64,000 nucleotides of DNA, taken from assembly GCF_900625095.1 (NCBI RefSeq), contig NZ_LR130760.1:1148997-1212996 (forward strand). The letters run 5' to 3'. The translations under genes were made by a program, and so were the position numbers. The first letter of the stretch is position 1; each line of letters begins with the position of its first letter. The DNA comes from Acinetobacter ihumii. GTDB lineage: Bacteria; Pseudomonadota; Gammaproteobacteria; Pseudomonadales; Moraxellaceae. Under the pieces are notes generated by a model. It was given only the letters and a program-made list of their open reading frames with translations, ran no database searches and had not been told where the DNA came from. Below are positions 28,299 to 37,565 of the stretch, one piece after another.

Positions 28299-31200
28299 GT
28301 GATTGCCCCTGACTCATCCATCGGCGCAGTCGCTTTTTTGTGTTGATACTTGCTTCCTTGCAAACGATCAAAAAATAGATAAACCACAGGCGTGGTAAAT
28401 AATGTAAGAACTTGACTTAAAATGAGTCCACCGACCATCACAATACCAAGTGGCTGACGTAATTCAGCCCCCGAACCAGAAGCCAACATCAGTGGAATTG
28501 CCCCGACTAAAGCCGCTAATGTGGTCATCAAAATCGGGCGAAAGCGCATTAAAGCAGCCTGATAAATTGCTTGCTGAGGAGATAATCCTTCATTGCGCTG
28601 TGCTGCCAGTGCAAAATCGACCATCATAATGCCGTTTTTTTTCACCAGACCAATCAGCAAAATAATCCCGATCAGTGCGATCATATCGAGTGGCTGATTG
28701 ACCATAAACAGCGCCAATAACGCACCAATCGCGGCAGATGGTAAGGTCGAAAGAATAGTAATCGGATGAATAAAACTTTCGTACAAAATACCCAATACGA
28801 TATACATGGTCACAATGGCAGCAATCACTAGCCAAAAAGTATGCTGTCGTGAGTTTTCAAATGCTGCTGCTGCCCCTTGTAAACTCAGGCTAATTTCAGC
28901 AGGTAGCTTGAGTTGCTGTTCGACTCGATCAATCGCCTGAATCGCTTCACCAAGTGAAACTCCTTGAGCCAGATTAAATGAAATGCTATTGGCAGGAAAT
29001 TGCGCTTGTTGTTGCAAGACACTCGCCACTCTTTTTTGCTCAATTGTTGCCACCGCGCTGAGTTGGATTGCCTCACCATTGGCATTGTGAATATAGGTTT
29101 GATTTAAGGCATCAAGTCCTTGTGCCTGATCAGGATCAAGCTCTAATACAATCCGATATTGATTAGACTGCGTATATAACGTGGCAATTTGACGTTGCGC
29201 AAATAAATTCTGCAATGCCAGACTGATATCTTCAATAGAAAGCCCTAAACGCACCGCGGCATCTCGATTAACATCGATATAGGCCTGCAATGCTTGTCCA
29301 CCATCTTCACTGGTCACATCTGAAAATTCGGTCTGCTGCTTTAAAGCATCCACAACAACAGGTGTCCATTGTTGTAAATCCTCAGCTTTCGCTGCGCTCA
29401 GACTGACTTGATATTGGGTACGACTGATTTTGTCTTCAATACTCAATTCCTGAACAGGCTGCATCCAAGCGTGAATTCCTTGTACATTTTTAAGCTGATC
29501 TCGTAAACGATCGATCACCTGCTGCGCCGAATCACTCTCTGCATGGGGTTTTAAATTAATTAAAATACGGCCATTGCTGAGTTTAGGATTATTGGCATCT
29601 ATACCAATAAAAGATGACAAACTGGCAACCGATGGATCTTTTAAAATTTGTGCGGCTACGTTTTTCTGACGTTCGCTCATGGCCTGAAAAGAAATATCAT
29701 CGGGTGCTTCAGTCACCACCTGAATCACACCGCTATCTTGTACAGGAAAAAATCCTTTAGGAATCATCCAATATAAAACGCCTGCTAAAACTACCGTACT
29801 GAGCATGATCCCGAGCATCAACGACTGATGCTTAAACACCCACTGTAATGCCTTTGCGTAGCGGTCAATAATTTGATCCAGACTCCAGCGACTAGGCTTG
29901 TGAGTATGTTGATTGTTTTTAAGTAAATAAGCGCACATCATAGGCGTAAGGGTTAAAGACACCACCAACGAAAGTGCAATGGCTGCCGCTAAGGTCACGG
30001 CAAACTCATGGAATAAACGTCCGACCACATCGCCCATAAAGAGTAAGGGAATCAAAACTGCAATTAAAGAAATCGTTAATGAAATCAAAGTAAATCCAAT
30101 TTCTTTCGATCCTTTCAGTGCAGCATCTAGCAGGCTTTCTCCTGCTTCACGATGCCGTGTAATATTCTCTAGCATGACAATGGCATCATCAACCACAAAA
30201 CCCGTGGCAATAGTTAGCGCCATCAGCGTGAGATTGTTAACTGAAAAACCCAGAAAATACATCAGTACAAAGGTGCCAATAATCGATAAAGGCACGGCAA
30301 TACTTGGGATAATGGTCGCTGACAGATTCCGTAAAAACAGAAAAGTCACCATCACCACCAGACACACGGCAAAAACCAATTCCTTTTGTACATCACGAAT
30401 GGAACTACGAATACTTTCGGTACGATCTGTTAAAACTCGAATCTTGACATTTTCAGGCAGATTTTTTTGCAGTTCAGGCAAAACATTTTTGATCTGATCT
30501 GCAACCTGAATCACATTGGCATTGGGTTGTCGTTGTACATTAATCAAAATGGCAGATTGTTGGTCTGCCCATGCTGCCATATAACGATCTTCACTGCCTT
30601 GCTTCACCTGCGCGACATCTTTAAGCCGAATCGGTGCGCCATTATTCCAGCGTAAAATCAAATTTTCATAATCTGCAATAGAGCGAATCTGGTCATTGGC
30701 ATCGAGCATCGTGGTTCGATATGGCCCATCAAAACTGCCTTTGGGCTGATTGGCATTGGCAGAATTAATTGCTGAGCGCACATCCTCAGCACTCATTTTA
30801 TAGGCGGCCAAAGCAGTTGGATTCATTTGCACACGGATGGCAGGACGTTGCCCACCTGCCAAACTCACCATTCCCACACCAGATAATTGCGATAACTTCT
30901 GCGCGATCCGCGTATCAACCATGTCATAAACAGTGGTGAGCGGCAGAGTATCTGAACTTACCGCTAAGGTAATTACAGGCACATCTGCGGGATTTACTTT
31001 TCGATAAACAGGTGGTGTGGGTAAATCATTGGGCAATTTACTGCTTGCGGTACTCAGCGCAGATTGTACCTCTTGCTCAACTACACCTAATTCGGCACTG
31101 AGTTCAAACTGTAAAGTGATGACTGATGCACCAACGGAGCTATTGGAGGACATCTGTTTAAGTCCAGCAATTTTGCCCATTTCACGCTCAAGCGGCGCAG

Positions 31201-31390
31201 TAACGGTTCGCTGAACCGTATCTGGATTTGCACCAGGTTGAAAGGTATAGACCTGAATAATTGGATAATCGACTTGTGGTAAAGCAGAAACAGGAAGAAG
31301 CCGCCAAATCAATAAGCCACTGAATAAAAGTGCCAGCATCAATAGTGTGGTTGCAACGGGACGTAAAATAAAGAATCGGGAGATATTCAT
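28295..31390 (-). CDS. mdtB: RND efflux permease, MdtB/MuxB-like
   Basis: A 1031-residue RND permease, the partner of the following one. The N-terminus MNISRFFILRPVATTLLMLALLFSG is the first membrane helix, and ATGFVVDDAIVMLENITRH carries the relay aspartates. Two tandem, non-identical RND genes with one adaptor and one outer-membrane factor are the hallmark of MdtABC/MuxABC systems. It begins 5 bases after the adaptor stop. MdtABC in enterobacteria exports bile salts, novobiocin and, reportedly, enterobactin. Confidence 0.88.
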   Translation of the reverse strand: MNISRFFILRPVATTLLMLALLFSGLLIWRLLPVSALPQVDYPIIQVYTFQPGANPDTVQRTVTAPLEREMGKIAGLKQMSSNSSVGASVITLQFELSAELGVVEQEVQSALSTASSKLPNDLPTPPVYRKVNPADVPVITLAVSSDTLPLTTVYDMVDTRIAQKLSQLSGVGMVSLAGGQRPAIRVQMNPTALAAYKMSAEDVRSAINSANANQPKGSFDGPYRTTMLDANDQIRSIADYENLILRWNNGAPIRLKDVAQVKQGSEDRYMAAWADQQSAILINVQRQPNANVIQVADQIKNVLPELQKNLPENVKIRVLTDRTESIRSSIRDVQKELVFAVCLVVMVTFLFLRNLSATIIPSIAVPLSIIGTFVLMYFLGFSVNNLTLMALTIATGFVVDDAIVMLENITRHREAGESLLDAALKGSKEIGFTLISLTISLIAVLIPLLFMGDVVGRLFHEFAVTLAAAIALSLVVSLTLTPMMCAYLLKNNQHTHKPSRWSLDQIIDRYAKALQWVFKHQSLMLGIMLSTVVLAGVLYWMIPKGFFPVQDSGVIQVVTEAPDDISFQAMSERQKNVAAQILKDPSVASLSSFIGIDANNPKLSNGRILINLKPHAESDSAQQVIDRLRDQLKNVQGIHAWMQPVQELSIEDKISRTQYQVSLSAAKAEDLQQWTPVVVDALKQQTEFSDVTSEDGGQALQAYIDVNRDAAVRLGLSIEDISLALQNLFAQRQIATLYTQSNQYRIVLELDPDQAQGLDALNQTYIHNANGEAIQLSAVATIEQKRVASVLQQQAQFPANSISFNLAQGVSLGEAIQAIDRVEQQLKLPAEISLSLQGAAAAFENSRQHTFWLVIAAIVTMYIVLGILYESFIHPITILSTLPSAAIGALLALFMVNQPLDMIALIGIILLIGLVKKNGIMMVDFALAAQRNEGLSPQQAIYQAALMRFRPILMTTLAALVGAIPLMLASGSGAELRQPLGIVMVGGLILSQVLTLFTTPVVYLFFDRLQGSKYQHKKATAPMDESGAIT

Positions 31391-31395
31391 TGAAC

Positions 31396-32604
31396 TTATC
31401 CACGTACTGTTGGTGTGGATGCCGATGAAACGGTGCCATCCTGAACCACTTGCGCTTCTTTACCTTCCGAAAGGCGATCGATTCCCTCTAAAACGACACG
31501 TTCATTGCCTTGTAATCCCGCTAAAATCTCGGTCTGGCCATTCGAACTCATCCCCAGTTTAAGTATTCGAATTTCGGCTTTACTGTCTTTATTAATGATA
31601 TACACATAGGTGCCTTTCGCGCCATTTTGAATCGCATCGGTCGGAATATTGATTGCATTTTGAATGGTTTGAGCATTTAAACGGATATTGACAAACTGAT
31701 TTGGAAATAACGCATCATCACGATTTTCAAAAATGGCTTTGAGTTTTAAAGTGCCTGTATTGGTATCAATCTGATTATCAAGCGCTTCCACATATCCTGT
31801 TGCAAGTTGTTTTTTCTCTGCACGATCCCAAGCGCTGACTTCAACTTTTTGCCCCTTTTTCAGACTTGCACGTAAAGTGTCCAGATAGTTTTCAGCGATT
31901 GCAAATTGAACATAGATTGGATGTACCTGTGTAATGCTGACCAGCCCTGCTTCTTCGTTGGCTTGGATCAAATTTCCTGTATCTTTTTGTTTGAAACCGA
32001 CTCGACCTTCAATTGGCGCATAAATCTTAGTATAGGAAAGCTGTAATTTTGCGGCATCAACTTGCGCTTGATTGGCTTGAATTTGACCTTTGAGCTGATT
32101 GACCAAAGCCTGTTGTTGCTCAACTTGTTGTCGGGCGATGGAATCCTGTTTAAATAACAATTGATAGCGAGCAAGTTCACTTTGTGCATTACGTAATTGA
32201 GCCAGATTTTGTTGCTGTGTCCCTTGTGCTTGAGCTAAAGCCACCTGAAATGGCGCTGGATCAATTTGTGCCAGAAGTTGACCTTTGCTGACGTATTGAC
32301 CTTCTTTAAAATAAATCTCTTGTATAACACCCGCTATCTGACTTTGCACTTTGACCAAATGCGTCGGAAGCACTGTACCAATCGCTTTGATTTCTAGCTG
32401 TAAATCGTTTCGTTGTACAGCAATTACTCTGACAGGAACAGGCTTACTCCACTGGCTGTATTCCTGTGTCGGAACTTGGCTCGATTTCCACCAGTAAATT
32501 GCAAGTGCAATCGCCACAATAACAATTACAAATAGCACAAACCATTTTGTATTTTTTGGGAGAGTTCGAGATTTTTTTTCAACATTTAACGGTTGTTCTA
32601 TCAT
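31396..32604 (-). CDS. mdtA: RND periplasmic adaptor (membrane fusion protein), MdtA-like
   Basis: A 402-residue adaptor counted from the ATG at 32604, with an AAGTG ribosome site just upstream; a GTG at 32613 is in frame. One N-terminal membrane helix (about 21-42) is followed by the lipoyl half-motif (VQSQIAGVIQEIYFKEGQYVSKGQLLAQID), an alpha-hairpin rich in Gln, and beta-barrel and membrane-proximal domains. It links the two RND pumps to the outer-membrane factor. It is the first gene of the operon. The leader carries a Fur-box-like site and the motif also found upstream of the TonB receptor. Confidence 0.9.
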   Translation of the reverse strand: MIEQPLNVEKKSRTLPKNTKWFVLFVIVIVAIALAIYWWKSSQVPTQEYSQWSKPVPVRVIAVQRNDLQLEIKAIGTVLPTHLVKVQSQIAGVIQEIYFKEGQYVSKGQLLAQIDPAPFQVALAQAQGTQQQNLAQLRNAQSELARYQLLFKQDSIARQQVEQQQALVNQLKGQIQANQAQVDAAKLQLSYTKIYAPIEGRVGFKQKDTGNLIQANEEAGLVSITQVHPIYVQFAIAENYLDTLRASLKKGQKVEVSAWDRAEKKQLATGYVEALDNQIDTNTGTLKLKAIFENRDDALFPNQFVNIRLNAQTIQNAINIPTDAIQNGAKGTYVYIINKDSKAEIRILKLGMSSNGQTEILAGLQGNERVVLEGIDRLSEGKEAQVVQDGTVSSASTPTVRG

Positions 32605-32696
32605 TACATTCACTTAAATCGATATCAATATTGATCAAATCCCTTTCATCCCGCTTCCCCTTTAAAGCATCTGTGATGGGATGAAAATTGTATTTG

Positions 32697-32710
32697 TATT
32701 AACTAAGACG
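32697..32710 (-). promoter_or_regulatory. Candidate FecI-type promoter element of the RND operon
   Basis: CGTCTTAGTTAATA in the direction of transcription, identical to 22107-22120 upstream of the receptor. It is about 93 bases before the adaptor start. It suggests the same ECF sigma factor may read both units. Confidence 0.45.
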
Positions 32711-32767
32711 GTTGAATCAACAAAAAAGGATCAATCTTCATGTAAGGAATTGTATATTATTTTTGCA

Positions 32768-32786
32768 AACGATTCTCATTATTATT
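32768..32786 (-). promoter_or_regulatory. Candidate Fur box upstream of the RND operon
   Basis: On the minus strand it reads AATAATAATGAGAATCGTT, closely resembling the AATGAGAATCATT core common to gamma-proteobacterial Fur sites. It lies about 165 bases before the adaptor start and upstream of the shared CGTC motif. Confidence 0.5.
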
Positions 32787-33134
32787 AAAAGTGACTTAAA
32801 TTCTTCAAAATTTTGTGTCGTTTACCGTTATTATCTAATTATTCGAAACAGAGAGATTTTGGTTTCAATTTAACATCAACAATAATGGTCTTCCCTGTTT
32901 AGGGGTAGATATTATCTAAGACCATAATTATGGCAAACCAATCAATGTATCCCTGCACGATCTACAATTTATACATAACAGTGAAGCCCTAGCAGGTAGC
33001 GGTGTTACTCATGAATATGATTTCGATGACCTAAGCGATGCGACCCAATTGCCTTGGTGTCATAGCAGCACCAATGAGAGACCCCATGTTAAAACTTGGT
33101 GTCCATATAGTGCCAAGATGAAAATTTAGAAAAC

Positions 33135-33162
33135 AAAAAACCCACCTTTGATGGTGGGTTTT
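33135..33162 (-). terminator. Terminator downstream of tRNA-Val
   Basis: The stem AAAACCCACC/GGTGGGTTTT with a 6-base loop is followed on the minus strand by TTTTGTTTT-type sequence. Confidence 0.85.
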
Positions 33163-33187
33163 AAGTTACTGATTTAACAGTATATCT

Positions 33188-33264
33188 TGGTAGGCATATC
33201 CAGACTCGAACTGGAGACCTCTACGATGTCAACGTAGCGCTCTAACCAACTGAGCTATACGCCT
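33188..33264 (-). tRNA. tRNA-Val(GAC)
   Basis: A 77-nt cloverleaf on the minus strand. The acceptor arm is AGGCGTA/TATGCCT with one G-T pair, the D arm is GCTC/GAGC, and the anticodon arm is CTACG-TTGACAT-CGTAG with anticodon GAC. The T arm is TCCAG-TTCGAGT-CTGGA, the discriminator is A, and CCA is encoded. It is followed by its own terminator, so it is transcribed alone. Confidence 0.95.
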
Positions 33265-33289
33265 AAGTGTGAGCAATCATATTCAGTTT

Positions 33290-35287
33290 TCATGAAGATG
33301 ACAAGTTTTTTTCTGCTCGCTTGATTTCAGATGAACAGTCTTTAAGCAATCGCCTGAATTTCACAATATCCTGATCATGATATTGTTCAACATATCGTAT
33401 TTTTTCCTGTAAATGAATGACTTCAAAAAATACCTGTTTGTACGCTACATGTTCAGCCAGACGTTGCATCCATTGTTTAAAGGTTTCTGCATATCTTTTT
33501 TTCATTTCAACTGATAGTTTTTTTTCAAAGCTATAAATTTCATGTTCAAGTACTGAAAGTTCTCTTCGCCGATCCATCCGCCATTTTAAGTAATAAAACA
33601 AAATCAAAATTGCGATTGCAACGAGCATGACCACAACAGAACTATACAATGAGTGTAGCCCAAGTCTGGACAAAAAGCTTTGCTGGCGATCTACATCATA
33701 GCCGACAACTTTACTCTGCCACTGATAAGCTAAATAATCACTCCAAACACGTGTCTGTTTTAGAAGATTAAACTGGTGTTTCCAGATTAGCCCAGATTGC
33801 TCTCCCCACACACGTTGATCTTGCTGCAAATATTGTTGCATGCCCATATCCAGACGTGTCGGGGCAATAGCAGATGTAGGATCAACTCTTTGCCATTGAC
33901 CATTTATATAAACTTCTGCCCATGCATGAGCATCAAGCTGTCTGACTTCCCAACTTTGGGCATCAGGAGCCAATTGTCCACCTTGATAGCCCACCACCAC
34001 TCGTGCAGGAATCCCCGCGTAACGCATTAATATGACAAAACTCGAAGCATAATGTTCACAAAAGCCTTTTTGAGTTTCAAATAAAAATTGATCCGTTCGG
34101 TTTGCAGTTAAATGACCCGGCGATAAAGTATAGACAAAGCCCTGTTGACGATACCAATCGAGCACTTTATGCACATAACGTTCAGGATTGAACTGACTTT
34201 GCGCCCATAACTGTCGTGCCAACGCTTGAGTTTTAGGTTGTAAAGTAAAGTCGGTTTGTTGAGCCGCCTTAATTTGTTGTTGATCACTTGGATAAATACG
34301 ATTCTGATCCGCCTTCCAGCGCAATTGAATTGGTTTGTTTTGTTGTATCAATCGGCGTGGTTTGACACTTCCATCCATATGAGTTTGATAAAAAGAATCA
34401 ACTGGAAATGATTGTTCTAATGACATCACCCATGGCTGTGGCTCGGCTGCCAGATATTGATATTTGACCGTTTTGTCCGTATCAACTGGTTCATGCACTG
34501 GCAACGGCAACTGATTGAATGGCTGGCTTGTCCACACTGCACCATCATAGTGATCCAATACCATTGCACGCCAATACATCTTCTGCACAGGAGGCAGTTG
34601 TTTTAAATGACCAATAATACGAAATGCCAATGCAGACGATTGGGAAAGCTCTGCAATATCTCCAGGCGACATTCGATCACTCATCCCTGTCACCCCCTGA
34701 TGAGATGCAATTGGAACACGCCATAATGGTGGTAATCTTGGGAAAAAAATGAAAAGAATAATAAAAAAAGGCAGTGCAAAAGCAATGAATTTTAATACGT
34801 GTTGAGCATCATTTTTTATAGATATTTTTTTTGTTTGAACATGCTCAAAATTGTAGGTCTGAATCCGATATAAACCTATAAAACAAAATACAAGCCCGAT
34901 CAAAACCAGACAGGTCATCCAGAACGACTGACTATGCAAAAACAAACTGGCACAAACAAATAATCCAAAATTAAAAACAATCAGTAAATCGCGAACACTT
35001 TTACTTTCAAGACATTTGGCAAATAGACAACTGCTGAGTAATGCAACACCAGCCTCAACTCCCCAAAAACTCTGATATTGTAAGTAGATAAATAGCAGAC
35101 ATAGCATGACAAAACCAAGCAAAATCCATTTGGAAATGGGTGCAATTTTGCCACGGTAATAACGCCAAATCTGCCAAAATAGTGCCCCCGACCACAACGC
35201 ACTGAGACTGATCGGCAAATAAACCAATTGCGCCAATAGAATAATGATCAGTAAAGGAATTAAACAAAAATATAGAATAGCGGTCAT
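33290..35287 (-). CDS. TgpA-type membrane transglutaminase (DUF3488/DUF4129)
   Basis: A 665-residue membrane protein. A block of N-terminal helices (about residues 1-185, DUF3488) precedes a periplasmic transglutaminase-like domain whose catalytic triad is visible: Cys near 410 (KGFCEHYASSF), His near 455 (LDAHAWAEVYI) and Asp near 469 (RVDPTS). A late membrane helix (SSVVVMLVAIAILILFYYL) and a C-terminal DUF4129 segment follow. I use the ATG at 35287, one base after the DUF58 stop; the longer frame to 35398 would overlap DUF58 by 110 bases. P. aeruginosa TgpA is essential for viability. Confidence 0.87.
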   Translation of the reverse strand: MTAILYFCLIPLLIIILLAQLVYLPISLSALWSGALFWQIWRYYRGKIAPISKWILLGFVMLCLLFIYLQYQSFWGVEAGVALLSSCLFAKCLESKSVRDLLIVFNFGLFVCASLFLHSQSFWMTCLVLIGLVFCFIGLYRIQTYNFEHVQTKKISIKNDAQHVLKFIAFALPFFIILFIFFPRLPPLWRVPIASHQGVTGMSDRMSPGDIAELSQSSALAFRIIGHLKQLPPVQKMYWRAMVLDHYDGAVWTSQPFNQLPLPVHEPVDTDKTVKYQYLAAEPQPWVMSLEQSFPVDSFYQTHMDGSVKPRRLIQQNKPIQLRWKADQNRIYPSDQQQIKAAQQTDFTLQPKTQALARQLWAQSQFNPERYVHKVLDWYRQQGFVYTLSPGHLTANRTDQFLFETQKGFCEHYASSFVILMRYAGIPARVVVGYQGGQLAPDAQSWEVRQLDAHAWAEVYINGQWQRVDPTSAIAPTRLDMGMQQYLQQDQRVWGEQSGLIWKHQFNLLKQTRVWSDYLAYQWQSKVVGYDVDRQQSFLSRLGLHSLYSSVVVMLVAIAILILFYYLKWRMDRRRELSVLEHEIYSFEKKLSVEMKKRYAETFKQWMQRLAEHVAYKQVFFEVIHLQEKIRYVEQYHDQDIVKFRRLLKDCSSEIKRAEKNLSSS

Positions 35288-35288
35288 A

Positions 35289-36194
35289 CTAAGCCTGCGC
35301 CAGTAATCTTCTGGCTTGTATACTCTGCTTTTCCCCAGAACCATATTCAAGCGATGCATGTGGTAAAACCAGTGCGAAAGTCTCCTGACGCTGCTCACAA
35401 AGTTCGACCAAGCTCATCATCCAGTTTAGTTTTTGTTCATGTCCCTGACAGGGAATATCAGCATAATCAATCATTAACCTTTGCTGATCCATTTCATTTT
35501 CAAATACTTTGACAAATAAACCTTGCCCTCGTGCAAATTGTTTCCATGAAACAGATTGAAGACCATCCCCTTCTCTAAAATTACGTAACTCTCTAAACTC
35601 ATGTAAATCATGCTGATTCATTTGGCTTTGCTGTTGATCATCCAGTTCAATGCTGACCGTATTCGGTGCAATCCAGATTTTCCGCTGAAGATAAAAATAA
35701 GTCCACGCACGGACTAAACCAAATGGATAGGTCGAATAAATGTGTATCGCAGGTAACTCAAATTCACCGCGCTGCTTCGGTTCAAAAATAAGTTCAAACT
35801 GCTGGTCATGCTGGTTAAACAACATATGCTGTTGCTGATGCTCTGTCCTTATTTGCAAAAAACGTGTCGACATGTGCAATTGTCTAAACTGAAGTTTAAG
35901 CACCAGAAAATGCCCCACTTGCCCAACTTCTGGATAAATAATCTCGACTTTTAATTGATGTAATTGTTTAAAAGTCAGATAAAAACTGATGCACAACACT
36001 GCACTGATTAAAAAACAAAAGCCCAGAATCAGGTTGTTGGCATAATTAATACCTGCAATAAATGTAATGACAATTAAAACCAAATACAAAAAACCTTGCT
36101 GATAACAAAAAACTAAAATATCGCTTTGTTTCAAAATCTTTGATTGGTCTACTCGAAAACGTTTTGCAAACCATTTTTGCACAGCAGTTTGCAT
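35289..36194 (-). CDS. DUF58-domain membrane protein
   Basis: A 301-residue protein. Two membrane helices near residues 34-72 (FLYLVLIVITFIAGINYANNLILGFCFLISAVLCISFYL) precede a beta-rich region and a cytoplasmic DUF58 domain with the signature FREGDGLQSVSWKQFARGQGLFVKVFE (around 205-232). DUF58 proteins form operons with MoxR ATPases and TgpA-type transglutaminases, as here. The function is unknown, but a role in envelope complex assembly is usual speculation. Confidence 0.88.
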   Translation of the reverse strand: MQTAVQKWFAKRFRVDQSKILKQSDILVFCYQQGFLYLVLIVITFIAGINYANNLILGFCFLISAVLCISFYLTFKQLHQLKVEIIYPEVGQVGHFLVLKLQFRQLHMSTRFLQIRTEHQQQHMLFNQHDQQFELIFEPKQRGEFELPAIHIYSTYPFGLVRAWTYFYLQRKIWIAPNTVSIELDDQQQSQMNQHDLHEFRELRNFREGDGLQSVSWKQFARGQGLFVKVFENEMDQQRLMIDYADIPCQGHEQKLNWMMSLVELCEQRQETFALVLPHASLEYGSGEKQSIQARRLLAQA

Positions 36195-36220
36195 TGTTTG
36201 CTCTCCATATTTTTAAATCG

Positions 36221-37180
36221 TTATAACACGTTCACACTTTCCAGAATTTGTTGTGCTTCATATTCATTCACATTCATACGATGTGAAACCACTGCAACAA
36301 AAACTGCTTGTATATCGTCTGTAATGACATAACTACGTTTGGAAATAAAGGCAAATGCCTGAGCAGCGACTTTCAGTGCCAAAACACCACGTGTCGATAA
36401 ACCATGACGGTGCTTGCGCGTTTGTTGAGCCAAATCCAGTATGTATTCTAAAACTCGATCACTGCTATGAATTTCTGGGATAATATTCTGAATTTCGACA
36501 ATTTCTGATGCACTAAATACCGCCTGAATATGTGATAGTAAATCTTGCCTGGATTGCTGCTGTAATAATAATTTTTCAGCATCACGTGAAGGATAACCTA
36601 AAGACAATCGCATTAAAAAACGATCAAGCTGTGATTCGGGTAAAGCATAAGTGCCACTTTGAAAGAGTGGATTTTGTGTCGCGACCACCCAAAATGGATG
36701 CGGTAAGGAATAACGGATACCATCTACAGTGACTGCCCCCTCTTCCATCGCCTCAAGCAAAGCACTTTGGGTTTTGGGACTACAACGGTTAATCTCATCT
36801 GCCAATAGAATTTGGGTAAAAATTGGACCTTTTTTGAACTCAAACAGCTGTTGTTTCTGATTAAACATATTAATGCCGATGACATCACTGGCCAGCATAT
36901 CATTTGTAAACTGAATACGGCCAAAATCAAGTCCTGCCAAACGTGCCAAAGCATGAGCTAATGTGGTTTTACCCAAACCCGGCAAATCTTCAAACAAAAC
37001 ATGTCCACCAGCGAACAAACACGCCAAAGCCAATTGCGTTTGTTGCGATTTATCTAAAATCAATTGGTTAATTTGCTTGAGAAATACATCAATTTTAGGA
37101 GAATAATCCCTGATTATACGTTCCAGATTGGCATTTTCTTGACGTTGTTCAGGTTTTGTTATTCTTTCCATTCCCCACAT
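36221..37180 (-). CDS. MoxR-family AAA+ ATPase
   Basis: A 319-residue AAA+ ATPase. The Walker A motif is GLGKTTLAHA (near 69-78), the Walker B motif is LLADEINRCSPKTQSALLEAMEE, and the sensor and lid domain contains the MoxR motif STRGVLALKVAAQAFA. MoxR proteins act as chaperone-like ATPases for partners encoded nearby, here DUF58 and TgpA, which follow within 26 and 1 bases. An in-frame ATG three codons in (MERITKPEQ) is an equally good start. Confidence 0.92.
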   Translation of the reverse strand: MWGMERITKPEQRQENANLERIIRDYSPKIDVFLKQINQLILDKSQQTQLALACLFAGGHVLFEDLPGLGKTTLAHALARLAGLDFGRIQFTNDMLASDVIGINMFNQKQQLFEFKKGPIFTQILLADEINRCSPKTQSALLEAMEEGAVTVDGIRYSLPHPFWVVATQNPLFQSGTYALPESQLDRFLMRLSLGYPSRDAEKLLLQQQSRQDLLSHIQAVFSASEIVEIQNIIPEIHSSDRVLEYILDLAQQTRKHRHGLSTRGVLALKVAAQAFAFISKRSYVITDDIQAVFVAVVSHRMNVNEYEAQQILESVNVL

Positions 37181-37259
37181 GACACAGATTCCAAATAAAA
37201 AACGGCATATGAATCAACATACACCGTTTTTGTTTTTTTCCAAAGAAATTAAAAACCTA

Positions 37260-37565
37260 TCAGCACGGACATTTTTTTAAATTTCCACTGGATGGATAAC
37301 GTGCATCCACACAATGCCGATAAAACGTTTTGGCATCCATCGGTTCCAGATCTGGATGATGTTTATGCATGTGTTCCAAATAAGTTTCATAATCAGGCAC
37401 ACCCACCATCAAACGGAAACTCTGCTGTAAACGTTTGAATAAGGTTGCAATACGTGACCAATTTTTTGGAGACAACAACAGATCTTTTTGCGACATAATG
37501 GTCATTTTGATAATTTTAACAATGACCGCACGACCATTTTGAGCAATTTTTAGATTCATAGTCAT
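37260..37565 (-). CDS. YbdD/YjiX-family small protein, CstA partner
   Basis: A 101-residue member of the YbdD/YjiX (DUF466) family, with the core RLMVGVPDYETYLEHMHKHHPDLEPMDAKTFYRHCVDARYPS and a Cys-Pro-Cys C-terminus. Enterobacterial homologues are about 65 residues, so this one has about 35 extra N-terminal residues; an internal ATG (MSQKDLL) would shorten it to about 78. It overlaps the cstA stop by 4 bases. In E. coli YbdD is needed for CstA-dependent pyruvate uptake. Confidence 0.87.
   Translation of the reverse strand: MTMNLKIAQNGRAVIVKIIKMTIMSQKDLLLSPKNWSRIATLFKRLQQSFRLMVGVPDYETYLEHMHKHHPDLEPMDAKTFYRHCVDARYPSSGNLKKCPC

Larger units (their letters stand above)
32614..33187. other. Spacer between RND operon and tRNA-Val, partly unexplained
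   Basis: The left part holds the RND leader with its Fur-like and CGTC motifs. From about 32880 to 33130 base composition becomes less AT-rich. There is an inverted repeat ATGGTCTT (32885-32892) / AAGACCAT (32918-32925) and a 69-codon open frame (32920-33129) lacking any start codon. It may be decayed coding sequence or part of an old insertion next to the tRNA. I do not recognise it. The tRNA terminator follows at 33135-33162. Confidence 0.45.

Noticed and set aside
26192..28371. Minus-strand frames overlapping the second RND pump
   Set aside because: They share the strand in another frame; the RND frame with its conserved motifs explains the region fully.
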